Shown in pieces: positions 1 through 6,937 of a stretch of 64,000 bases of DNA. Within the stretch, counting starts at the first letter, position 1. Each line of letters starts with the position of its first letter. The notes beneath the pieces are model-generated. The model was not told the DNA's origin and made no database searches. It saw only the letters and a list, made by a program, of their open reading frames with translations. Location: assembly GCA_964607515.1 (NCBI GenBank), contig CAZSKU010000003.1:82229-146228 (forward strand), in the 5' to 3' direction. This DNA is from UBA6080 sp964607515. Its GTDB lineage: Bacteria > Fermentibacterota > Fermentibacteria > Fermentibacterales > JCC-6. A program made the position numbers and the translations under genes.

Positions 1-615
1 GGTGCTGTAGTAGTCCTCGCCGGAGTAGTCCACCACGTTTACGTAGCTTAGAAGCGGGTCCACATCGTAGATCCCCTGGGCGTTCTCCAGCAGGACCCCC
101 TCGTCCCAGCCTGGGTTGGCCAGGATGGTCCAGGAAAGGTACGCCACTGTGAAGGCGAGTTCATCGAAATACGGGGTTCCCTGGTGCGCCAGGAGAAGCG
201 CCCCGTACCGGTCCTGGTTCTCGGGGCTCAGCACTGAGTACTTCCAGATGAGGTGCTCCTGAAGCCAGCCCGGGGAGATGTCCACGGACTGCTGGGCCTG
301 GGTGGTCAGAGTAATCGCGGGATTCACCGCCAGGTTCTCGTCGAAGAGTTCGGCCACCACCGGGAAAATGCCGCCCTTGGACGGAACTACGAACCGGCAG
401 CCAACCGTTGCCACCGCCTGGTACTCGGAAGGGGGGTCGAAGGCGGGAGCAGGGGTTTCCCAGGTCAGCGGGACCGACGGAACCGACGGACGGGAGGTCA
501 CCAGGTGCACGGCGCTGCCGGACCGGACCACTGGTTCCATGGGCACGGTGATTCCGGGAAGATCCCCGAAGGCCGCCGCTGCGACGGCAAGAACCGCAAA
601 CACGACAGGTCTCAT
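1..615 (-). CDS. Secreted protein of unknown function, N-terminal part only
   Basis: The reading frame is open from ATG at 615 down to the left edge (205 codons), so the C-terminus lies outside the window. A strong ribosome site (GGGGGAAGG) sits 2-4 bases before the ATG. The protein begins MRPVVFAVLAVAAAAFG, a plausible Sec signal peptide, followed by a Pro/Val-rich stretch and then a soluble region with motifs such as FFDEL-type aromatic/acidic segments and AYLSWTILANPGWDEG. The end of the visible part (DPLLSYVNVVDYSGEDYYS) resembles the start of a secreted repeat domain, but I do not recognise the family. It is probably exported or surface-located. It is the last visible member of the minus-strand run and is preceded by about 95 bases without a clear terminator. 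Confidence 0.7.
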   Translation of the reverse strand, partial: MRPVVFAVLAVAAAAFGDLPGITVPMEPVVRSGSAVHLVTSRPSVPSVPLTWETPAPAFDPPSEYQAVATVGCRFVVPSKGGIFPVVAELFDENLAVNPAITLTTQAQQSVDISPGWLQEHLIWKYSVLSPENQDRYGALLLAHQGTPYFDELAFTVAYLSWTILANPGWDEGVLLENAQGIYDVDPLLSYVNVVDYSGEDYYST

Positions 616-709
616 TGCCTTCCCCCTTCAGTTTGGGATATTGTCATCCGGTGGGAAGATAGTTTTCGGGAAACCCCGGGTAAAGACTCGGAAAGCCGCC
701 CCTGGAGGG

Positions 710-1852
710 TCAGCAGACCTGGGAAACCGCTGATGCCAGGGAGTTTATCCCCAGGGGGGCCGGCACCTGGGCGAATTTGAGCTCCTCCGGAGTGTCCGGC
801 GGCGCCGATCCGGATGAAACAACGATCAGGCCGGTGCCTGTCTTCAGGAGCTGTGCGGCAAGGTTGCCGAACTCCGGAGGGTTGTCCTGCTCCAGGAGGA
901 CGAAGAGGAACCTCTCGGGGGTTTCCTCCAGGAGGATCATCCCGCTGGCCACGCTGTCCACGCTTACCGAGGTGAATCCCAGCATCCTGAGCATTCCCTC
1001 GGCGGCGGAATCGCCTCCGGGATCTATACTGAGAACGGTCCTGCGGATGGTGGCGCTGAGAGTGCCGGTTTTAGCCTGCACCCGGTTCGGTGCGGATTCC
1101 TTCTCCCGGCCGCCGGAAAACACCATGAGTGCCCGATGCCCCCCTCCACCGATGAGCCGGAGTTCCACTCCGCCCCTCAGGGTGATGTCCCTGGTTTCAG
1201 AATCGCTGCCCATGGCCAGGGCCGTCTCCACAAGCCGGGCGGCCTCCACCGGGGGGAACAGCTCCGATATTGAGCAGCCGGGCTTCGTCTTGCCCTGAAG
1301 GAAAGCCGGAAGGACGCCACCGGTTTCCAGGACTATGAGATCCCTCTCGATCGTGCTGCCTACTATTTCTGCGAAGAGGTAAGCGGTACCGCTTTCCGCC
1401 AGGGCCCGGCGGAAGGCAGCAAGTCCGGCTTCCGCCTCACCGGAAACTTCTCCCCGGAAGAGGGTGGCGTCGATGATCATCACTATCTCGGCGGTTCTTC
1501 CCCGAAGGTCCACCCGCCTGGAGAACGAGAGCACCTTCACCCGGGCGCCGGCGGTGTCCCTGAGGGTGCCCCGGACCGCTCCGGAGAGGCCCGCCTTGCC
1601 CTCCGGGGTAATGCCCGTGCCCGAGTCAGCCAGGGTCTTCCCGAGGGCTTCTTTCATGGAAACGCCCAGGATGTCCGCGGCCTGATCGTTCATGAACAGC
1701 ACCTGCCCGCTCTGGGCGTCGCGGACGAAAACCGCCGCGGGAATGTTGCGCAGAAGCAGGTTCATCCCCTCGTGGTCGGGGGTGAAGGTGATCAGGGTAG
1801 GATCGTCAAAAGCCCTGAGGTATCCCAGGAGCTTCTCGGCCCTCTCGTTCAA
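710..1852 (-). CDS. PAS-domain signalling protein with a degenerate C-terminal receiver domain
   Basis: This 380-residue soluble protein carries a PAS fold at about residues 28-130 (NIPAAVFVRDAQSGQVLFMN, then AADILG). The middle region looks like a second, weak PAS-like module. Residues about 262-375 look like a response-regulator receiver. The receiver is degenerate: the acidic pair is reduced (SIDPGG), the phospho-acceptor position appears to be Glu321 (FVLLEQDNPP) and the conserved C-terminal Lys is missing. There is no histidine kinase core, so the protein probably senses or scaffolds rather than phosphorylates. It lies 30 bases downstream of the GGDEF-HEAT gene on the same strand and may act with it. 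PAS assignment is fairly sure, the pseudo-receiver less so. Confidence 0.7.
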   Translation of the reverse strand: MNERAEKLLGYLRAFDDPTLITFTPDHEGMNLLLRNIPAAVFVRDAQSGQVLFMNDQAADILGVSMKEALGKTLADSGTGITPEGKAGLSGAVRGTLRDTAGARVKVLSFSRRVDLRGRTAEIVMIIDATLFRGEVSGEAEAGLAAFRRALAESGTAYLFAEIVGSTIERDLIVLETGGVLPAFLQGKTKPGCSISELFPPVEAARLVETALAMGSDSETRDITLRGGVELRLIGGGGHRALMVFSGGREKESAPNRVQAKTGTLSATIRRTVLSIDPGGDSAAEGMLRMLGFTSVSVDSVASGMILLEETPERFLFVLLEQDNPPEFGNLAAQLLKTGTGLIVVSSGSAPPDTPEELKFAQVPAPLGINSLASAVSQVC

Positions 1853-1882
1853 ATCGGTCTCCCTCGGTCCTGAAAACTCTTT

Positions 1883-3457
1883 TCACGGGCCCCCGCCGTC
1901 AAGCCCCGCCCGCCCCATGCTCAGGGCGGTGGCGGCGGCCAGCCTGACCTGTCCGGAGGACATGCGCAGAAAAGGTTTTAAAAAGACACCGGGCCGGACA
2001 CCCTGGCTCCTGGACAGCCAGATCAGGAACCGGCCGATGCCCCGGGGATCCAGGGCCGGGTCGCTCCGCTCGAGCCTGGCGGCCACCCGGGCTGCGCAGG
2101 AGGCGTCACCGGAGATTCCGCGGGCTTCCAGTACCTGCACAAGTTGCAGAAACAGCTCTCCCCGGGCCTCCCCGAGCCACCTCCTCAGGACCGCGGCGGT
2201 TCCGGGGGAAAGCTGTTCGGGAAAGGCGTCCAGCAGTCGGAGGCCGTTCCTGCTCAGGTCCGAGGCGGCGAGAGCTTCCAGGGCCTTGAGGTTTTCCTGT
2301 GACATTCCTTCCAGACGAATGTTCTCCGGAACGCAGCCCCTTCTCAGTACCTCCGCCGCCGCTGGATCGCCCCCCCCGGCGCAGAGGGCCCGGTAGGCTT
2401 CCCTTGACGGCTCGTAACGGGGATCGCCGCAGAGCCGGGCCAGGAAGGGGCTCGAATCGGGATCCCCCAGCAGCGCCATCCCCTCCAGGGCCGCCGCCCT
2501 CTCCGCCAGGGTGTTCACTGGAACGGCCCGGTTGACCATGGCCGCCCTCTTCAGCAGGGGAAGACCGGGGAACCATCCCGCCCCTCCTATGCCCCTGAGA
2601 ACGGCTCTTCGCACCCAGGTGCTGCAGTCCTCGGCCAGGGGAGCTATCAGGGGGCCGGCGCCCCTTCCGGAGGCCAGCACCAACCCCTCCACGGCCCGGG
2701 CCCTGACGTGGGGGCTCCCGTCCCTGACCGCCAGCAGCAGAGCGGATACCGCTTCACTGCCGCCGATCCTGCCCAGTGCCAGGGCGGCGCTCTTCCGGAC
2801 ATTCCAACCGAACCTGCCCAGCAGTATGTCTGCGATACCCTTCACCGCGCCATTCTCCCGGAGTATTCCAGCGGCTTCCAGCAAAGCCTTCTTGTCCATG
2901 TCGGGCAACTCCGGGAAGGAGGGATCGGTGATGAGGGGCGCCAACTCCCCTGCCACCGGTGTTCCCCTGAGCCGGGACTTCTCCCGTCCCGCCCTCAGGC
3001 ACAGTTCCTCCACGGTTTCGCGGCGGCCCACGGCCCGGATGAGAACCACGGTCAGGTCCAGGAAGGGAAAGAACCGGTATCCGCCGTAACGGTCGAAGGC
3101 CTCGATGCCCCCGGCCTCCCGGTCACGATCCTTGTAGAATCCCGGTGCCAGGGCCCTGAACCGGAGCCTGGCCCCCTCAACCCGGGTTCGGAAAACCCCG
3201 TTATCCCCGGCGCAGACGAAATCGTCGCCGCCCACGTGCCCGATGAAGTCGGGCCTGACCTCTTCCGACAGTATTTCCCCCAGCCTCCTGATGACCAGAT
3301 CCCCCAGGGAAACCCCGTAATGGTCGTTGAAGGCCTTGAAGCCCGTGATGTCCAGAAATGCCGCGGTGCCTCCCCTGCGCACCACCCGCCTCTGCAGCTC
3401 CCTCATGATGGAGCTGTTCCCGGGAAGTCCGGTGAGGGGGTTACGGTCCGACGCCAG
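1883..3457 (-). CDS. Diguanylate-cyclase-like GGDEF domain fused to HEAT repeats
   Basis: A GGDEF domain occupies about residues 1-165. It has the N-terminal NPLTGLPG motif, FLDITGFKAFNDHYG, and the signature GGDDF at residues 76-80, where Asp replaces the usual Glu. From about residue 200 to the end follow HEAT-like repeats (VRKSAALALGRIGG, VRARAVEGL, VRRAVLRGIGG). The first in-frame ATG (3406) would delete NPLTGLPG, so I place the start at CTG 3457, which has a near-perfect Shine-Dalgarno GGAGGT six bases upstream; the frame contains no ATG, GTG or TTG before that. The product would be 524 residues. If active it makes cyclic di-GMP; the Asp substitution may lower or abolish this. HEAT repeats suggest protein-protein regulation. 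Confidence 0.8.
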   Translation of the reverse strand: MASDRNPLTGLPGNSSIMRELQRRVVRRGGTAAFLDITGFKAFNDHYGVSLGDLVIRRLGEILSEEVRPDFIGHVGGDDFVCAGDNGVFRTRVEGARLRFRALAPGFYKDRDREAGGIEAFDRYGGYRFFPFLDLTVVLIRAVGRRETVEELCLRAGREKSRLRGTPVAGELAPLITDPSFPELPDMDKKALLEAAGILRENGAVKGIADILLGRFGWNVRKSAALALGRIGGSEAVSALLLAVRDGSPHVRARAVEGLVLASGRGAGPLIAPLAEDCSTWVRRAVLRGIGGAGWFPGLPLLKRAAMVNRAVPVNTLAERAAALEGMALLGDPDSSPFLARLCGDPRYEPSREAYRALCAGGGDPAAAEVLRRGCVPENIRLEGMSQENLKALEALAASDLSRNGLRLLDAFPEQLSPGTAAVLRRWLGEARGELFLQLVQVLEARGISGDASCAARVAARLERSDPALDPRGIGRFLIWLSRSQGVRPGVFLKPFLRMSSGQVRLAAATALSMGRAGLDGGGP

Positions 3458-3463
3458 GGTTCG

Positions 3464-3469
3464 ACCTCC
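3464..3469 (-). promoter_or_regulatory. Shine-Dalgarno GGAGGT that sets the CTG start of the GGDEF-HEAT gene
   Basis: On the minus strand GGAGGT is followed by six bases (CGAACC) and then CTG at 3457-3455. The spacing is ideal, while the next ATG lies 51 bases further on and would remove a conserved part of the GGDEF domain. Confidence 0.6.
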
Positions 3470-3519
3470 CTGTAACTCGATGATGCAAGCCGATTCTTTA
3501 CATAGGAACGAAAATAATG

Positions 3520-4467
3520 TCAGTCAAGGGGGGCGCAGGTTGGGCCCCCGGACAGCAGACAGTCCAGCACGTCGCCCAGCACCACTATCCCCCCGGGCTG
3601 GCCCCGGTCGTCCAGCACCACGGCGGCTCCAGCGCCCGATCGCCACATGTCCAGGAGCACCTTCAGGGGCACCGAGTCCTCGGGGAACGCCGGTATGCCC
3701 GTGAGCATCCTGCCGGGGTTCCAGGAACCCGTACTCTTCAGCACCGCCCTGCTTTCGAGCACTCCAGAGAGGGGTCTGCCCTCCCCCTCAATCACCAGCA
3801 GGAAATCGGACCCGGTCTCGATGATCCTCTGCACCGCCTGTTGTCGAGACGCTCCGAGGGTTATCCGCGGGAAGTCGGACACCGGTCTGGCATGGAAGCG
3901 TATACTCTTCTCTCCCAGCTCTATGGCATCCCAGGCTCTTCTTCCCTCGGATCCGCCGGACATCTCCAGAAGGCTTCTGACCTCTCCCCGGCTCTCGAAG
4001 AGCCTGTTCACCGAAGGGCGGCCGGCGATGATCCGGGAGATGAACCCAGCCGATGCAATGAGCGGGAAGAACAGAACCCTCAGAACCACCAGCGCCGGGG
4101 CCAGCGGAGGGGTCAGGGAATCCGCCCTGAGAAGGGCGTTCTGCTTGGGAACGATCTCCGCGAAGACCAGCAGGAACGACGCTGTGACGACCACCGAAAG
4201 GGTCTCGTAGCCGGGGCTGAGCCGGGCGAACCAACCGGAACTGAGGCTCGAGGCAAGGATGACCCCCACGTTGGTTCCGACCAGGGTGGTGGACAGGTAG
4301 CGGGAGGGGTCATTCAAAAACCATGAGGCCAGTTTCGCCAGCCGGTGTCCCGACTGGGAGGCCGCGGCGATCCTGATCCTTCCAGCGGCGGAATAGGCGG
4401 TCTCGGTGGCGTTGCACACCATGGACAGAAGCACGGCCAGTATGAACGCCACTATCTCCCCGGTCAT
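3520..4467 (-). CDS. CNNM/CBS-pair membrane protein (CorC/HlyC-like), second copy
   Basis: This 315-residue protein has an N-terminal CNNM (DUF21) transmembrane domain with about four hydrophobic segments (EIVAFILAVLLSMVCNATETAYSAA; LSVVVTASFLLVFAEIVPKQNAL). The NATETA and EIVPK motifs fit this family. A cytoplasmic region with two CBS-like motifs follows (ITLGASRQQAVQRIIE, FLLVIEGEGRPLSGVLES, AAVVLDDRGQPGGIVVLGDVLD). Family members are linked to Mg2+/Co2+ efflux or metal homeostasis. The ATG at 4467 overlaps the stop of the preceding CNNM gene (ATGA at 4464-4467). It is shorter than typical single proteins (about 420 residues) and lacks the C-terminal CorC domain, so the two neighbours may form a heterodimer. 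Substrate is not shown by sequence. Confidence 0.85.
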   Translation of the reverse strand: MTGEIVAFILAVLLSMVCNATETAYSAAGRIRIAAASQSGHRLAKLASWFLNDPSRYLSTTLVGTNVGVILASSLSSGWFARLSPGYETLSVVVTASFLLVFAEIVPKQNALLRADSLTPPLAPALVVLRVLFFPLIASAGFISRIIAGRPSVNRLFESRGEVRSLLEMSGGSEGRRAWDAIELGEKSIRFHARPVSDFPRITLGASRQQAVQRIIETGSDFLLVIEGEGRPLSGVLESRAVLKSTGSWNPGRMLTGIPAFPEDSVPLKVLLDMWRSGAGAAVVLDDRGQPGGIVVLGDVLDCLLSGGPTCAPLD

Positions 4468-5636
4468 TCCTCCACCCTCCGGACCAGGATGTGGTTCACC
4501 CTCCCGGGCGAGGCCGACTCCACCCTGAACTCCAGCCCCCCGGACCTGAAGCTTTCCCCGGTCCCGGGTATCCTGCCGGATATCTCCTCCACGTACCCGC
4601 CGCAGGACTCCGCCCACCGGGCGTCTGGAGTTTCTCCGACGAGACGGCCCAGGCTTTCCAGCGAGAGCCCCGCGGGCACGAGGTACCCGTCCCGGCGCCT
4701 TCTCACACCGGGAGGCATGAGCCCTCCGGCCGGGTCGAAAACGGCCCTGGCCAGCACGTCGTTCTCCGTCAGGATGCCGCTCCAGTCGCCGTACTCGTCC
4801 ACCACTACCCCGAGGCCGCCGTCGCTCTTCCTCAGATCCTTCAGAGCCTTGTCGAGAGGCGCAGTCTCGGGAAAAAAGCACACCTCCCTGATCTCGAGTT
4901 TTTCCAGACCCAGCAGGTCCCTCACCAGGGTCATCCCCAGGATCTCCTCCCCGGGACCCCGCACCAGGGGGTAGCGCATGAACGGGTTGGACCTGGCCTC
5001 CGCCTGCATCCTGGCCAGGCTCCAATCCATTCGCATCACAACTACTTCGCGCCTGGGGACCATGACGCTCTGGCACTGCCGGTCGCTCAGGGAGAGCACA
5101 GCCCCGGCCACCAGCGCTTCCTCCCCGACTACTCCGTCCCCCCTGGCCATCTCCACCAGGGTGATTATCTCGTTCCTGTTCAGATGTCTTCCGGTTTCCG
5201 TGCGCAGCGACATCCTTTCCAGAAGCCTTGTCACCGGCGCCGCGGCGAGGGTCACGGGCCGGATCAGGGGCGCCGCAGACAGGGCCCACCTCTCGTTGTT
5301 GTGGCGGGCCAGGGTCTTTGGCGTGATCTCGCCCAGCACCAGAAGGATGAAGGTCATTATCAGCACGCCCAGCCCGAATCCCAGGGGACCCGGAAAGAGG
5401 GCCCTGGTGACGGAGGCGCTGACGGTCCCTATGGCCACGTTCACCAGGGTGTTGCCCATGAGAACCCCGGACAGAAGCCTGCCCGGGTGGGACAGGATCC
5501 GGAGCGCCCTGCGGCCCTTTTCTCCGGCGGAGAGCCTCTGTTTCTGCACCCCGTCCAGGCTGAAGAAAGCCGTCTCCGTGCCGCTGAAGAAGGCGGACAG
5601 CGCCAGGAGAACCAGAAGAAGGAGAGCGTCCGTCAG
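4464..5636 (-). CDS. CNNM/CBS/CorC-type membrane protein, first copy (CTG start)
   Basis: This 390-residue protein carries the full CNNM-CBS-CBS-CorC arrangement. The N-terminus has FFSGTETAFFSL, the classic CNNM motif, followed by membrane segments and LVLGEITPKTLARHN. The CBS pair lies at about 185-305 (VMVPRREVVVM, MRYPLVRGPGEEILGM, LGVVVDEYGDWSGILTENDV), and the C-terminal CorC_HlyC domain ends in ESASPGRVNHILVRR. No ATG, GTG or TTG precedes the first membrane segment. CTG at 5636 overlaps the upstream stop as CTGA and has a GGGGGAG ribosome site eight bases before it. Members are associated with Mg2+/Co2+ resistance. Translation is coupled on both sides, to the NHL gene before it and the second CNNM gene after it. 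Confidence 0.87.
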   Translation of the reverse strand: MTDALLLLVLLALSAFFSGTETAFFSLDGVQKQRLSAGEKGRRALRILSHPGRLLSGVLMGNTLVNVAIGTVSASVTRALFPGPLGFGLGVLIMTFILLVLGEITPKTLARHNNERWALSAAPLIRPVTLAAAPVTRLLERMSLRTETGRHLNRNEIITLVEMARGDGVVGEEALVAGAVLSLSDRQCQSVMVPRREVVVMRMDWSLARMQAEARSNPFMRYPLVRGPGEEILGMTLVRDLLGLEKLEIREVCFFPETAPLDKALKDLRKSDGGLGVVVDEYGDWSGILTENDVLARAVFDPAGGLMPPGVRRRRDGYLVPAGLSLESLGRLVGETPDARWAESCGGYVEEISGRIPGTGESFRSGGLEFRVESASPGRVNHILVRRVEE

Positions 5637-6937
5637 AGTCCCCGCTCCCCCCGGGACGACGAGTCGGGCTCCACAGCCGGTTCGCCCAGAGTGAAGCTTT
5701 CCCGCCAGGTCTTGCTGAAATAGGTGCGGCTGGAGTAAGTGGCCTCCCCGGTGACAACCAGGGTGTACTGCCCCGCCGGGGAGTGGGAGCCTCCCAGGGT
5801 GGTTCCGTCCCAGCTGTAGCTGAAATGCCCCACCGGGGTGTTTCCGGTGCGGAGGTTCCTGACCACCGACCCCTGGGCGTCCAGCACGTTGACTATGAGT
5901 ATTGTGGGCTCGGTGAGAAACCCCGAGACCGTGAGTCCCCTCTCCCCGGGGCGGACCGTGAAATTCCGGATGTCGGTGCCCACCCAGAAGTACCTGGCGC
6001 CGGCCCTCTCGGCGATGAAGACCTGACCGAACCTGGTCCATATGGCTATGCCCGTCGGGTGTTCGAACTGGTCGTCGGCGCTGCCGAATCCCCTCCCGTA
6101 GCTGTCCAGGTAATCCATCGAGGGGCTGAACTTGTGTATCCGGCAGCTCACGGAGTCCGTGACCCATACGTTTCCGTGGTAGTCCACAGCCGGCCAGTTG
6201 AAGAACGAGCCGCCGCAGTCACCGGGGGTTACCCGCTCCACCACTCTGCCGTCCACCACCTTCACCAGGGCCATGCCGTCCTCCACCACCACCGCCTGAA
6301 AGGGCTGGTGACCGCTGCTCCACCGCTCGTAACCCGTGGCGGCCACGCCCCTGGGCCTGTCGAGGGAGACGGTCAGGGGGGCCTGGTCCTCCGGGGACGC
6401 GTACCTGTGGAGGGCCCCTCCGGACCGGTCCGTCACCCAGATGGCCCTGCCGTCAAGGGCTACGCCCCAGGGCTCCACCAGCCCCCTGATGTAGGATGAC
6501 GGCTTGATCCGGGCTCCCCTCCGGGACAGTACCGCAACCCGGCCGTTTCCGGTGTCCGCCACATAGACGTCCCCCGCGGCGTTGGCGGCGATCCCGTGGG
6601 GTGATGAGAGCCTGTCCGCGGGCCTTCCTCCGCCGTCGTAGAAGCCCAGCGTGTACATGGAAGCGTTGTAGATGATCTGTCCGGAGCCGCTGTTCACGCC
6701 GTAAACAGCCAGCTCATCGTCATCGGACGGCTCCGGTGAGTCCCATTCGGACAGTTTCACCGCGGCAAGCCCCTGGGGATCGTCAAAGGTCACCATTCCT
6801 CCCAGGAGCATGTTCAGCTGCTCCGTCCCGGCCCGGTAGATTCCCATGCAGTGCCCGTAGGGCGGGTACACCAGGGTACTGGGCTGGTCCGGCTCCACGG
6901 TGAGGGCCACGAGGGCCGCCAGTGCCAGTGAGGTCAT
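5633..6937 (-). CDS. Secreted NHL-type beta-propeller protein with FlgD-like Ig domain
   Basis: The 434-residue protein begins with a short signal peptide (MTSLALAALVALTV). It then shows repeated NHL/six-bladed-propeller motifs, for example LSSPHGIAANAAGDVYVADTG, LVEPWGVALDGRAIWVTDRS and FEHPTGIAIWTRFGQVFIAE. The last about 100 residues match the FlgD-like Ig module seen at the C-terminus of secreted proteins in FCB-group bacteria (YSWDGTTLGG then SPAGQYTLVVTGEA). NHL propellers bind proteins or ligands and usually have no catalytic role. It is expected outside the cytoplasm. The start overlaps the stop of the lytic transglycosylase (ATGA at 6934-6937), so the two are probably made together. 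Confidence 0.8.
   Translation of the reverse strand: MTSLALAALVALTVEPDQPSTLVYPPYGHCMGIYRAGTEQLNMLLGGMVTFDDPQGLAAVKLSEWDSPEPSDDDELAVYGVNSGSGQIIYNASMYTLGFYDGGGRPADRLSSPHGIAANAAGDVYVADTGNGRVAVLSRRGARIKPSSYIRGLVEPWGVALDGRAIWVTDRSGGALHRYASPEDQAPLTVSLDRPRGVAATGYERWSSGHQPFQAVVVEDGMALVKVVDGRVVERVTPGDCGGSFFNWPAVDYHGNVWVTDSVSCRIHKFSPSMDYLDSYGRGFGSADDQFEHPTGIAIWTRFGQVFIAERAGARYFWVGTDIRNFTVRPGERGLTVSGFLTEPTILIVNVLDAQGSVVRNLRTGNTPVGHFSYSWDGTTLGGSHSPAGQYTLVVTGEATYSSRTYFSKTWRESFTLGEPAVEPDSSSRGERGL

Noticed and set aside
3520..5757. A single long 745-codon frame through the two CNNM genes
   Set aside because: Only the last 315 codons give a membrane protein with homology; the earlier part is Arg/Gly-rich out-of-frame reading of the other CNNM gene.
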